A stretch of DNA of 64,000 nt, taken from assembly GCA_002433025.1 (NCBI GenBank), contig DJGZ01000017.1:1-64000 (forward strand), read 5' to 3'. Below, one piece after another: positions 1-7,981 of the stretch; the first letter of the stretch is position 1, and every line of letters begins with the position of its first letter. This DNA comes from Bacteroidales bacterium UBA5833 (GTDB lineage: Bacteria; Bacteroidota; Bacteroidia; Bacteroidales; Lentimicrobiaceae). The notes below the pieces were generated by a model. That model was not told the DNA's origin, searched no databases, and saw only the letters and a program-made list of their open reading frames with translations. A program made the position numbers and the translations under genes.

Positions 1-74
1 CATTGAAAATTATCTTCAAATTGCCTCACCTTCGCCTGACGAGATGACGAGATACTGCCAAACCAGGTGGGAGT

Positions 75-91
75 CCCGCCGGAAAGGCGGG
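75..91. repeat. Small GC-rich hairpin
   Basis: CCCGCC and GGCGGG (75-80 and 86-91) form a perfect 6-bp stem around GGAAA. No T-run follows, so it is not an obvious terminator. It lies in a noncoding stretch just before a stronger hairpin. It could be the remains of a repeat or a structured RNA from the gene left of the window; I see no gene in it. Confidence 0.4.
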
Positions 92-120
92 GTAAAATCC
101 GGTCGTCGCCAACCTTATAA

Positions 121-158
121 CACAAAGGCTATCCGAAAGGGTAGCCTTTTGTGGTTTT
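121..158 (+). terminator. Terminator-like hairpin
   Basis: CACAAAGGCTA (121-131) pairs with TAGCCTTTTGTG (142-153), an 11-bp stem with one bulged base, followed by GTTTTA. This fits a rho-independent terminator for a plus-strand transcript entering from the left edge. The stem is nearly symmetrical, so it could also work on the other strand. Confidence 0.55.
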
Positions 159-223
159 AGACAATTATGTTTTATCCCGGGCCGCAAAAACATTAAATCA
201 GCCGGGTGAATAATCAATTTTAT

Positions 224-710
224 GACTCCGGAGGAGTCAAATGTGTATAGAACAGAAGATGCCACAAGGAAATTACGACTCCGGAGGAGTAGAATGTCTT
301 TCAGGAAACCAAAAACCAGATGCGATGGGCGTCGAAACGATTGTAACCTGTTTGCAATATCAGGTTTTTAAACATGCGACTCCGCTGGAGTCGTTTGATC
401 CAAAGGCGATTTACGCTTTCTATAGACATGCGACTCCCCCGGAGTCGGCTGATCCGGAGATGAGCCGCGTTTTCCATAAACATGTGATTCCTCCGGAGTC
501 GGTTGATAAAATGTAACATCGGTTTTTCGCACCGGTCTGCAGCCAGTTTTCTGTTCAACCTCCGTAATGTGCGACTCCTCCGGAGTTGGCAGATGGTTGA
601 AGATATTTACGCATGAATACATTTGATTCCAGCATTGATTCATTGAACATTCGGTTGTTGTAAACGACGGCGGCCAGGCAAAGCGGCAATTTTATGACTC
701 CGGAGAAGCC
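224..710. repeat. Array of seven palindromic repeats (GACTCC-N3-GGAGTC)
   Basis: Seven 15-bp palindromic units lie at 224-238, 277-291, 378-392, 432-446, 486-500, 573-587 and 696-710. Arms are GACTCC and GGAGTC; the centre is GGA, GCT, CCC or TCC. The flanks are conserved too: units 1, 2 and 7 are preceded by ATTTTAT- or AATTAC-like bases and followed by AATGT or GATGT. Units 3 to 6 carry the reverse complement of this context, so the full repeat is about 25-30 bp and occurs in both orientations. Unit spacing is irregular, from 53 to 123 bp. The stretch has no convincing gene; open frames across it are built from the repeats. It resembles REP or MITE-type elements, but no transposase or REP-associated gene is present. 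Confidence 0.8.
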
Positions 711-880
711 GGATGTATTAAACTCATACATTCCACCAGCAATCCTTGTCAATGCCCGCATTTTGCATTATCTTGCTATATTCCCTGATTGTCGGCCCTG
801 CTGCAATCACAAAATTCTATGGCCTCCCCCCTGCTCTTTCAGAAAATAAAAACTACTTTAGACATACAAAACCCTCAAAC

Positions 881-1252
881 ATGAACCTTTCTTTTTTGCC
901 CAAGTTGGTTAAATCAATTCGGTGCGCCACATCGGGGATCTTTCAGGCAACCAAAACTGAATTAAATCTCCGAATCCATTTTGCGGCTGTTTCCGTGGTT
1001 ACAGCCACTGGTCTGATTCTCGGACTCAGTCAGCAGGAATGGATCGCCATCCTCTTTCTTTTTGCACTGGTAATTTCAGTGGAACTATTAAATACCTCAT
1101 TTGAAAAACTATGCGATGTAATTGATCCGGAATACAACAATTCCATTAGGCAAATCAAAGATATTGCCGCAGGTGCTGTTTTGTGGTCTTCGGTTATTGC
1201 CATAATCGCCGGAATTCTTATTTTTGCACCTAAACTTCTGATCATCTTGTAA
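881..1252 (+). CDS. dgkA: Diacylglycerol/undecaprenol kinase family protein
   Basis: A 123-residue membrane protein of the DgkA family, which phosphorylates a lipid alcohol (diacylglycerol or undecaprenol) at the inner membrane. The N-terminal amphipathic part has TKTELNLRIH, with the family's early acidic residue. It is followed by three hydrophobic segments and the family motif ELLNTSFEKLCD, continuing into KDIAAGAV. The open frame extends upstream to 746 through the repeat-rich region, but ATG 881 gives the usual length and N-terminus for the family. Upstream bases are AT-rich with no Shine-Dalgarno, as is normal in Bacteroidetes. The next gene follows after 30 bp and may be cotranscribed. 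In Gram-positive bacteria this family acts on undecaprenol; which substrate is used here cannot be read from the sequence. Confidence 0.88.
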   Translation: MNLSFLPKLVKSIRCATSGIFQATKTELNLRIHFAAVSVVTATGLILGLSQQEWIAILFLFALVISVELLNTSFEKLCDVIDPEYNNSIRQIKDIAAGAVLWSSVIAIIAGILIFAPKLLIIL

Positions 1253-1282
1253 TAGGCTGATCAAATTATTTAACTTCATTAC

Positions 1283-2128
1283 ATGATGCTGATTGCAGAC
1301 AGTGGTTCCACTAAAACAGACTGGTGTATAATAGACAAATACGGGGATAAAAAAGTGGTCCAGACCATAGGTATAAATCCCTATCATATGAATTCCGCTG
1401 CCATCAGGGAAGTTCTGGATAAGGAACTCTATCCTTTCATAAACCCGGATTCAATTAATGAAGTATTTTTTTATGGATCAGGGTGTTCTACCGATCTTAA
1501 ATGCAGAACCGTTGATAATGTTCTGACAGATTTTTTTACACAGGCTTCTGTAGAAGTAAACCATGATCTGCTTGGGGCAGCCCGTGCTTTGTGCGATCAC
1601 AAACCCGGTATTGCCTGTATCCTGGGCACAGGCTCCAATTCCTGTTTTTTCGATGGAAAAGAAATCACACAAAATGCCGTATCCCTTGGTTTTGTGCTGG
1701 GGGATGAAGGCAGTGGTGCCCATCTGGGTAAACAATTGGTTGTTGATTATTTCCACAATAACCTGCCGGGGGAACTTAAAACCCTGATCAATGAAGAATT
1801 CAGGCTCAGCCTGGAATCCACACTCGACGCAATCTACAACCAACCCAGGCCCAACCGTTTCCTTGCATCTTTCAGCCCGTTCATTTTTAAGCATAAAGAA
1901 CATCCTTATTTTAAAGAACTTCTACTCAAAAGTTTCGATGAGTTTTTCCGAATCAGTGTCTGTAAATATGAAGGGTTTAATGCTGTTGATGTTAACTTTC
2001 TTGGCTCAATCGCCTTCTTCTTCAGTGACCTGCTGCATATCTCCGCAGAAAAATTCGGGATCAGCATCGGCAGCATCAGCCGTTCAGCCATTGAAGGATT
2101 GAGCTTATACCACATTTCTGAAAATTAA
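1283..2128 (+). CDS. BadF/BadG-type ATPase, N-acetylglucosamine kinase-like
   Basis: A 281-residue protein of the ASKHA sugar-kinase fold (BadF/BadG/BcrA/BcrD family). The N-terminal phosphate-1 loop is LIADSGSTKTDW (residues 3-14), the central phosphate-2 loop is ILGTGSNSCFFDG, and LGDEGSGAHLG follows as the adenosine-side motif. These features are shared with eukaryotic GlcNAc kinase and with bacterial glucosamine or GlcNAc kinases, so the likely reaction is ATP-dependent phosphorylation of an amino sugar in the cytoplasm. The cysteines of the benzoyl-CoA reductase activators are not evident. Start may be ATG 1283 or ATG 1286. It lies 30 bp after dgkA and 13 bp before a secreted serine hydrolase, so the three may form one transcript, perhaps for cell-wall recycling; that link is inference. 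Confidence 0.82.
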   Translation: MMLIADSGSTKTDWCIIDKYGDKKVVQTIGINPYHMNSAAIREVLDKELYPFINPDSINEVFFYGSGCSTDLKCRTVDNVLTDFFTQASVEVNHDLLGAARALCDHKPGIACILGTGSNSCFFDGKEITQNAVSLGFVLGDEGSGAHLGKQLVVDYFHNNLPGELKTLINEEFRLSLESTLDAIYNQPRPNRFLASFSPFIFKHKEHPYFKELLLKSFDEFFRISVCKYEGFNAVDVNFLGSIAFFFSDLLHISAEKFGISIGSISRSAIEGLSLYHISEN

Positions 2129-2141
2129 ATCGTTTTAAGAT

Positions 2142-3692
2142 ATGTATCATTCTAAGCAGTTTATAACCTCCATTATTTTATCACTCATAGTATTATCAAC
2201 AATCACAGCATCCGGCCAAAGCAAAAAGGCCGGAGAACTGGATAGTTACTTCGGAAAAGCGCTTCTTAAGTGGGGCGTTCCCGGTATGGCAGTCGGCATT
2301 ATCAAGGATGGCGAAGTGTTTCTGCTTAAAGGATACGGAGTCTGCGAAACCGGCAAGCAGAAAACTGTTGATGAAAATACCCTTTTCGCCGTAGCTTCAA
2401 ATACCAAGTCATTTACGTCTACCGCCCTGGGCATGCTGGTTGACGAAGGAAAAATAAACTGGGATGATAAAGTTACAGACCACCTTCCCTGGTTCCGGCT
2501 TTATGATCCCTACGTAACCATGAACATCACCATCAGAGACCTGCTTGCACATCGTTCGGGTCTCGAAACCTTCAGCGGAGACCTGATCTGGTATGGCAGT
2601 ACCCATTCCCGCGAGGAAGTAGTCAGACGTGCTTCCAATCTGAAACCTACCCATGGTTTCAGAGCAGGTTACGGTTACTCAAATATTATGTATCTCGCTG
2701 CAGGACTGATCATTGAGAAAGTCAGCGGATTGAGCTGGGACGATTTTATCAGCCAGAGAATATTCGGACCACTAGGCATGAACTCCTCAAATACCAGTAT
2801 CACCAGGCTGGATTTGAAGGGCAATACCGCTATCCCGCATAATGATGTTGAAAATGAGGTAATCCCTATCAAATACCTGAATTGGGACAACATAGGGCCG
2901 GCAGGATCAATCAATTCCTCGGCATCAGATATGCTCAGGTGGATACAATTTCAGCTGGAAAAAGGCAAAATAAATGGACAACCGCTGATCAGTGAGATTT
3001 CGCTGCGTGAAATATGGACCCCACAGATTATGCAGAAGGTTTCACCATTCTCTGAGAAAAGCTGGCCCTCCACACATTTCAAAAGCTACGGAATGGGCTG
3101 GTCATTAATGGATTATCATGGAAAGAAGATCATCTCTCATTCAGGAGGATATGATGGATTTATTTCATTTTCAGCTTTTGTTCCTGAAGCTAATCTCGGG
3201 TATGTAATCTTAACAAACAAAAACTCCAGCCTCTTCCTGCCGCTTTCGTACCGCATTCTTGACTATTTCCTTTCCAAGGAACGAACTGACTGGAGCGAAA
3301 AAATCTTTGACCTGATCGAGCAGGGGAATGCCGCTGAAAAGAAAAAGACAGAAGAAGAAATTGCCGGACGGATCACGGGAACATCCCCTGCCCTGCCTTT
3401 ATCGCAATACTGCGGAACCTATACCAGCGAAATATATGGTGATGCTGAAGTTCTACTGAAAGATAATCGGCTTTATCTGGCTTTTAAGCATACACCGATT
3501 TTCCACAGCCCTCTCGTGCACTGGCATTACAATACTTTTACCCTGAAGTTTCCCGAAGTACCTTCATTACCTCAGGGCAAAGCAGCATTTATCCTCAACA
3601 GGGACAACCGGATTGACAGAATGTTGATAGATGTTCCTAATCCTGATTTCGACTTTACAGAACTCGATTTTATCCGGCAAAAACAGGACTAA
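2142..3692 (+). CDS. Secreted beta-lactamase-family serine hydrolase with DUF3471-like C-terminus
   Basis: A 516-residue exported protein. Residues 1-26 look like a signal peptide ending near ASGQ. The class C beta-lactamase/esterase fold shows its three motifs: S86-N-T-K89 (SxxK nucleophile), Y179-S-N181 (YxN), and HSGGYDG in place of KTG. A C-terminal domain of about 100 residues beginning near LSQYCGTY resembles DUF3471, often fused to such hydrolases. Substrates in this family include D-amino-acid peptides, esters and beta-lactams; the HxG motif points to an esterase or peptidase rather than a true beta-lactamase. The stop codon overlaps that of the convergent msrB, so the 3' ends share four bases and there is no room for a separate terminator. 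Confidence 0.85.
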   Translation: MYHSKQFITSIILSLIVLSTITASGQSKKAGELDSYFGKALLKWGVPGMAVGIIKDGEVFLLKGYGVCETGKQKTVDENTLFAVASNTKSFTSTALGMLVDEGKINWDDKVTDHLPWFRLYDPYVTMNITIRDLLAHRSGLETFSGDLIWYGSTHSREEVVRRASNLKPTHGFRAGYGYSNIMYLAAGLIIEKVSGLSWDDFISQRIFGPLGMNSSNTSITRLDLKGNTAIPHNDVENEVIPIKYLNWDNIGPAGSINSSASDMLRWIQFQLEKGKINGQPLISEISLREIWTPQIMQKVSPFSEKSWPSTHFKSYGMGWSLMDYHGKKIISHSGGYDGFISFSAFVPEANLGYVILTNKNSSLFLPLSYRILDYFLSKERTDWSEKIFDLIEQGNAAEKKKTEEEIAGRITGTSPALPLSQYCGTYTSEIYGDAEVLLKDNRLYLAFKHTPIFHSPLVHWHYNTFTLKFPEVPSLPQGKAAFILNRDNRIDRMLIDVPNPDFDFTELDFIRQKQD

Positions 3693-4246
3693 TGTTTGCT
3701 TTGAATATTTGCTGAGTCCGCTTCATTCCGGATCTGAACAGCATTCTTAAAAACCAGTGCATCAGAGTTTATACAATACCTTAACCCTGTCGGAGGCGGT
3801 CCGTCATTAAACACATGCCCAAGATGCCCCCCGCACTTTGAACAAACAACCTCCGTCCTTACCATTCCATAACTCAGGTCCTTATGCTCCTCAACATTAT
3901 GCAATGCGGCGGGTTCACTGAAACTGGGCCAACCGCAACCCGCATCAAACTTGGTTCCTGAATCAAACAACTCATTGCCGCATCCTGCACAATAATACTT
4001 TCCTTCCACAAAAAACCGGTCATATAATCCGCTTCCCGGACGCTCTGTTCCCTTTTTCCTGAGTATATAGTACTGCTCCGGAGTTAAAACTTTCTTCCAT
4101 TCTTCATCAGTTTTAACAACTTTTTCCGGTAACTGAATCTTACGCTCTTTCATTTCAGCGGTTTTTTGTGTTTCATGTTTACATGCATTGAAACCCACCA
4201 TCATTAAAATCACCAGATAAACATCGAATATACTTCTCTTCATCAT
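3689..4246 (-). CDS. msrB: Peptide-methionine (R)-S-oxide reductase, probable lipoprotein
   Basis: A 185-residue MsrB that reduces methionine-R-sulfoxide in proteins. The first 22 residues form a hydrophobic export signal ending GFNAC, a plausible lipobox, so the enzyme is probably tethered in the periplasm or envelope. The domain has both zinc CxxC pairs (CAGCG and CSKCG) and the catalytic cysteine in RYCINSDAL, along with GCGWPSF and GHLGHVFNDG. The 60-residue spacer between lipobox and domain is rich in charged residues. It is encoded alone with no msrA neighbour. A cytoplasmic form starting downstream cannot be excluded, but the hydrophobic start is convincing. Confidence 0.92.
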   Translation of the reverse strand: MMKRSIFDVYLVILMMVGFNACKHETQKTAEMKERKIQLPEKVVKTDEEWKKVLTPEQYYILRKKGTERPGSGLYDRFFVEGKYYCAGCGNELFDSGTKFDAGCGWPSFSEPAALHNVEEHKDLSYGMVRTEVVCSKCGGHLGHVFNDGPPPTGLRYCINSDALVFKNAVQIRNEADSANIQSKH

Positions 4247-4685
4247 CAGAAAACATCAGGTTTCATTGAAAAAACAATTCATCATCCGGCTTTGTTTGCC
4301 GATTAGCATAAAGAATTTCATCAGCCCTTATGTTCAGAATAAATATTCATCACATTATGGCAGAAATTCAGCATGAATAATTAAATTTACACTGAAATGA
4401 GAATTTGGGAACTGCCGTTTGCAAAAATCCAGTTTCAGTGGATGACATATGGAAAAATGTCCGGCTATTTCTCATATGGCCAAAACATCGTTGCTAAGGA
4501 AAATCAGCGAAGGCACTCATACTCATTCAGGATTCCGGAGACTGCCAGCTCCCCGGTAATCACAAAGAATATTTGTTAAGATATCATCACAAATAATACG
4601 ATACAGAATTTTGGATTTTCAGAAAGGGAACCTGATTCCCTGGCCGGAAACAAAATTTAGTTTTCACCCTGTAAAATTTGAGCGT
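4247..4685. other. Noncoding gap between msrB and DUF456 gene
   Basis: This 439-bp AT-rich stretch separates divergent genes and probably carries both promoters. A 60-codon frame at 4397-4579 has no recognisable features and the codon use of noise. The frame of the next gene extends back to a TTG at 4611, but the extension lacks family similarity. I found no clear TAnnTTTG box with a matching upstream element. Confidence 0.5.
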
Positions 4686-5162
4686 ATGGATTGGCTTTGG
4701 ATCACACTTGGAGTTGTTTTAATCATTGCAGGCCTGGCTGGTTGTATCATTCCCCTGATACCAGGCCCTCCACTCAGTTATCTTGGTCTGGTAATCATCC
4801 AGCTTACACTTAATGAACCTTTCACTTACCGCTTTATGCTTATATGGCTGCTGATAACGATCGGTGTCACACTGCTTGATTACTATGTTCCAATCTGGGG
4901 CACAAAGAAATTTGGCGGAAGCCGGAGTGGAATCTGGGGGGCTACCTTTGGTTTGCTGATCGGGATTTTCTTTTTTCCACCATTCGGAATGATTGCCGGG
5001 CCTTTTATTGGGGCAGTGATCGGAGAACTGATCATCGGGAAGGACTCTGCGACAGCCATCCGGTCGGGGTTTGGTTCGTTCATCGGCTTTGTCGCCGGAA
5101 CAGTAATGAAGCTCGCCGTATCATTTATTATGGCATTTTACTTCTTCAAAGCGATCATCTGA
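4686..5162 (+). CDS. DUF456 family membrane protein
   Basis: A 158-residue inner-membrane protein. It opens with a hydrophobic helix and the family signature GCIIPLIPGPPLSYLGL, then DYYVPIWGTKKFGGSRSGIWGA and GPFIGAVIGELI, all typical of DUF456. There are about five membrane segments with Gly-rich packing motifs. Biochemical function is unknown for the family. The frame remains open upstream to TTG 4611, but ATG 4686 gives the standard N-terminus (MDWLWITLGV). It lies 4 bp before the transketolase genes, so cotranscription is likely, though no functional link is known. Confidence 0.88.
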   Translation: MDWLWITLGVVLIIAGLAGCIIPLIPGPPLSYLGLVIIQLTLNEPFTYRFMLIWLLITIGVTLLDYYVPIWGTKKFGGSRSGIWGATFGLLIGIFFFPPFGMIAGPFIGAVIGELIIGKDSATAIRSGFGSFIGFVAGTVMKLAVSFIMAFYFFKAII

Positions 5163-5166
5163 ATCT

Positions 5167-6021
5167 ATGATTAAAATCAGCGATCCCCGCAAATTACTGA
5201 ATATCAGTTATCAGACCAGGGCACTCATTGTTAAAATGCTTTCGGCGGCTGGCTCAGGTCATACTGGTGCATCCCTTGGGCTGGCAGACATTTTTACTTG
5301 TCTGTATTTCAACGAACTGAATCATAATCCTGAGAATCCTGTATGGCCTGATCGTGACAGGGTGATTCTTTCCATCGGGCATGTTGCACCGGTTTTTTAT
5401 GCGACCCTTGCTCAGGCCGGTTATTTTGAAAAATCAGAGTTGTTTACGCTGCGCAAATTCGGATCAAGGCTGCAGGGGCACCCGGGCCTTGATTCTCGGC
5501 TCCCCGGAATCGAAACATCCTCCGGTTCACTCGGACAAGGATTGTCCATCGCCACAGGTATGGCTATCGTAGCAAAAAAAAGTTCGTCAGATATCAGGGT
5601 ATTCAGCATACACGGCGACGGGGAACTGCAGGAGGGACAAATATGGGAAGCCGCGATGGCTGCTGCACATTACAACCTTGATAACATTACCGCCATTGTA
5701 GACCTGAACGGGGTGCAGATTGACGGCCCGACAAGGGAAGTAATGCATCTTGAGCCACTGGCTGCAAAATGGCAGGCATTTGGCTGGAATGTTATCGGAT
5801 GTGACGGGCACAACATCTCAGGTATTTTGAATGCATTCCGTCAGGCCCGCGCTAATTCAGGCAAACCTTCTGTTATCCTGGCGCGGACAATCATGGGAAA
5901 GGGGATAAAAACCATTGAAAATGACCACCACTGGCACGGCCGTGCCCCCTCTCCTGCCGAAGCCATTGAGTTCCTTTGCCAGATAGAAGAAATTTTCCGC
6001 GATGAACTAGCTAAAATCTGA
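5167..6021 (+). CDS. tktA1: Transketolase, N-terminal (thiamine-binding) subunit
   Basis: A 284-residue protein corresponding to the first half of transketolase, which moves two-carbon ketol units in the pentose phosphate pathway. The thiamine-diphosphate motif starts at GDGELQEG and ends at VDLNGVQIDG. GSGHTGASLG near the N-terminus and HGRAPS near the end carry conserved His residues of the family. The C-terminal half is encoded by the next gene, 8 bp downstream. Split transketolases are known in archaea and several anaerobic bacteria, so this is not a frameshift: both halves have their own starts and complete ends. Cytoplasmic. Confidence 0.93.
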   Translation: MIKISDPRKLLNISYQTRALIVKMLSAAGSGHTGASLGLADIFTCLYFNELNHNPENPVWPDRDRVILSIGHVAPVFYATLAQAGYFEKSELFTLRKFGSRLQGHPGLDSRLPGIETSSGSLGQGLSIATGMAIVAKKSSSDIRVFSIHGDGELQEGQIWEAAMAAAHYNLDNITAIVDLNGVQIDGPTREVMHLEPLAAKWQAFGWNVIGCDGHNISGILNAFRQARANSGKPSVILARTIMGKGIKTIENDHHWHGRAPSPAEAIEFLCQIEEIFRDELAKI

Positions 6022-6029
6022 TCGGTGCT

Positions 6030-6995
6030 ATGATTTATAACAAACGGGAAAATCGTCCGACAAGAGCGGGGTTTGGCGAAGGACTTCTTGAAGCAGGCCT
6101 TCAGAATCATCATGTATTTGCCATCGGGGCCGACATCACCGCGTCGGTGGGTGTAGATCGTTTTGCACAGGCTTTTCCTGACAGGTTTGTTTCCCTGGGC
6201 ATCGCCGAGCAAAACTGTGCGGGCGTTGCTGCCGGTATGGCCTTGATGGATAAAACACCGGTTTTTACAACCTATGCTGTTTTCTCAGCCATACGGGCTA
6301 CCGATCAGATCAGGATTTCCATTTGTTACAACAATCTTCATGTACTGATCGGTGGAGCACATGCCGGCATCTCTGTCGGTCCTGATGGAGCTACTCACCA
6401 GGCTCTTGAAGATATCGCTGTGATGCGGTGTCTTCCGAATATGACAGTTTTATCCCCCTGCGATGCCACACAGGCTTCAATCCTGACCCGAATGGCCATA
6501 CTTGAAGAAAAGGGCCCGGTTTACCTCCGGTTTGGCCGCGAAGCAGTCGCCGATTTCACCCCTCCGGAGCTTGAAACCCGGATAGGTAAAGCGCAACTGC
6601 TTCAACCAGGAAACCACCTCACGCTGATCGCGACAGGACATATGGTGTGGGAAGCACTGAAAGCTGCAGAAATGCTATCCCTCAAAGGCATCAACGCCAG
6701 GGTCATCAACATGCACACGATCAAACCGATCGACACCGATGCCATCCTGAAAGCAGCGAAAGAAACCCGTTTGATCATCAGCATAGAAGAGCATCAGGTT
6801 AGCGGTGGACTGGGAAGCGCCATCGCAGAAGTGCTTGTCGAAAACTGCCCGGTAAGAATGGAAAGAATTGGCATCCCCGATTGCTTCGGCGAATCAGGAA
6901 AACCCGAAGAACTACTTGATAAATACGGGCTTACCGCCGAAAAAATCGCCCGGAAAGCCGAATCCATTTACCGTACTACACAAATTTCATCCTGA
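6030..6995 (+). CDS. tktA2: Transketolase, C-terminal (pyrimidine-binding) subunit
   Basis: A 321-residue partner of the preceding protein. It holds the Pyr domain, with the conserved Glu in LGIAEQNCAGVAAG that activates thiamine diphosphate, the TYAVFSAIRATDQIR segment, and the C-terminal transketolase domain (LIATGHMV through SIEEHQVSGGLGSA). The active enzyme should be a heterotetramer of the two subunits. Without separate biochemical evidence a DXP synthase-like role is possible, but the split form and missing DXS-specific regions favour transketolase. Its 3' end overlaps the convergent truA by 20 bp. Confidence 0.93.
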   Translation: MIYNKRENRPTRAGFGEGLLEAGLQNHHVFAIGADITASVGVDRFAQAFPDRFVSLGIAEQNCAGVAAGMALMDKTPVFTTYAVFSAIRATDQIRISICYNNLHVLIGGAHAGISVGPDGATHQALEDIAVMRCLPNMTVLSPCDATQASILTRMAILEEKGPVYLRFGREAVADFTPPELETRIGKAQLLQPGNHLTLIATGHMVWEALKAAEMLSLKGINARVINMHTIKPIDTDAILKAAKETRLIISIEEHQVSGGLGSAIAEVLVENCPVRMERIGIPDCFGESGKPEELLDKYGLTAEKIARKAESIYRTTQISS

Positions 6996-7746
6996 ATCCC
7001 ACGGGATATTCAATGTCTTCGAGAAATAATCCATGGGCCGGAACCGATTCGCCCGCGTCAGAACGGCTCCCGTTCATCATCAGATCACGGAATCCGGTTT
7101 CATCCAATTTCCCCTTACCCACTTCAATCAACGTTCCCGTTATTGCCCTGACCATATTCCGCAGGAACCTGTTGGCCTTTATATGATAAATCAACAAACC
7201 GGGCTCTTCAATAAAATATGATTCGGTTATATGGCAGACTGATGTACCGGTTTCGGAGCCCTTTTTCGAAAAACATGAAAACTCAGTGTATTCAGGCAAT
7301 AATGATGCGATTTGTTTCATGGCCTCAAGATTGAGTTTCCCTTCGTATCTCCATGAAAAATCCGTTAAAAACGGGTTCTTCTTTCTGCTCAGGTAATACC
7401 TGTATGTTCTGGAAACGGCAGAAAAGCGGGCATGAATCCCAGTCCCCACCGGAAAAATCTGAAACAAAGCAACTGAAGGAGGAAGCAACCTGTTCATCCG
7501 GTAAACCAACTCCTGTAACTCTTCTGCATGAAATCTGCGCTGAAAACCAAAATGGGCATAGAAGTTCCGTGCATGAACCCCGGTATCGGTGCGCCCTGCT
7601 CCAGTAACGGATATTCTCTCCCTGAGAAGCATTGACAGTGCTGATTCCAGGGATTGCTGAACCGAGGGGGTTTCAGGCTGCACCTGCCATCCGTTAAATT
7701 CTTTGCCATTATAGGCAAGATGAATGAAATACCTGAAGTTGTCCAT
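6976..7746 (-). CDS. truA: tRNA pseudouridine(38-40) synthase
   Basis: A 256-residue TruA, which isomerises uridines 38-40 in the tRNA anticodon arm. The catalytic Asp is in GAGRTDTGVHARNF. Other family segments are YNGKEFNGWQVQP near the start and FLRNMVRAITGTLIEVG near the end. The frame extends nine codons further upstream to 7773, but ATG 7746 gives the normal N-terminus. A sequence like the -7 box (TACTTTTA) lies only a few bases upstream of this ATG, suggesting a very short leader. The 3' end overlaps the transketolase gene by 20 bp in the opposite direction. Confidence 0.95.
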   Translation of the reverse strand: MDNFRYFIHLAYNGKEFNGWQVQPETPSVQQSLESALSMLLRERISVTGAGRTDTGVHARNFYAHFGFQRRFHAEELQELVYRMNRLLPPSVALFQIFPVGTGIHARFSAVSRTYRYYLSRKKNPFLTDFSWRYEGKLNLEAMKQIASLLPEYTEFSCFSKKGSETGTSVCHITESYFIEEPGLLIYHIKANRFLRNMVRAITGTLIEVGKGKLDETGFRDLMMNGSRSDAGESVPAHGLFLEDIEYPVGFRMKFV

Positions 7747-7864
7747 CGGGATAAAAGTACAAAATACAGCCATACTTCCGTGACCGGCTCAAAGAATGAA
7801 AAGCCGGATTATTTGAATTTAGAATAGTTATAAATTAAGTGAACCACGCGAAAAAAGGCCATTA

Positions 7865-7882
7865 TTGTTAATTAATTCACAA
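7865..7882. promoter_or_regulatory. Putative Rex operator 1 of hydrogenase operon 1
   Basis: TTGTTAATTAATTCACAA is an 18-bp imperfect palindrome that differs from its reverse complement at only one symmetric pair of positions. It combines one TTGTTAA and one TTCACAA half-site around four AT bases, close to the published Rex consensus forms TTGTGAA-N4-TTCACAA and TTGTTAA-N4-TTAACAA. It ends 9 bp upstream of the -7 box at 7892, covering the -33 region. A Crp/Fnr-family site is the main alternative. Confidence 0.65.
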
Positions 7883-7891
7883 AAGAATTTT

Positions 7892-7899
7892 TACTTTTG
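7892..7899 (+). promoter_or_regulatory. Bacteroidetes -7 box for hydrogenase operon 1
   Basis: TACTTTTG matches TAnnTTTG, the primary sigma-factor -7 element of Bacteroidetes. It sits between the two Rex-like palindromes, so transcription would begin near 7904-7907, inside operator 2. The leader to hydC would be about 75 nt. The -33 element is less clear because that region is occupied by operator 1. Confidence 0.6.
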
Positions 7900-7906
7900 A
7901 AGAGGA

Positions 7907-7924
7907 TTGTTAATCAATTCACAA
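7907..7924. promoter_or_regulatory. Putative Rex operator 2 of hydrogenase operon 1
   Basis: TTGTTAATCAATTCACAA repeats operator 1 with a single base change, exactly 42 bp (about four helical turns) downstream. It overlaps the expected transcription start. The two sites flank the -7 box, an arrangement that fits repression by a dimer pair on one DNA face. Confidence 0.65.
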
Positions 7925-7981
7925 GTCACACTCAATTAACTAATCAACAAAGTATTTTATCAACTAAAGTCGGAGGATTAA

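Noticed and set aside
224..710. The repeats as a CRISPR array
   Set aside because: Units are short and palindromic, occur in both orientations, and the spacers differ widely in length; no cas genes are nearby.
26..761. Overlapping open frames on both strands in the left-hand region (for example 241-516 plus and 368-643 minus)
   Set aside because: They are built from the palindromic repeats, read on both strands at once, and have no family features.
2142..3692. The serine hydrolase as a true class C beta-lactamase
   Set aside because: The third motif is HSG rather than KTG and a DUF3471-like tail is present, which favour an esterase or peptidase.
4397..4579. 60-codon open frame before the DUF456 gene
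   Set aside because: No recognisable motifs, no start context, and composition like noncoding sequence.
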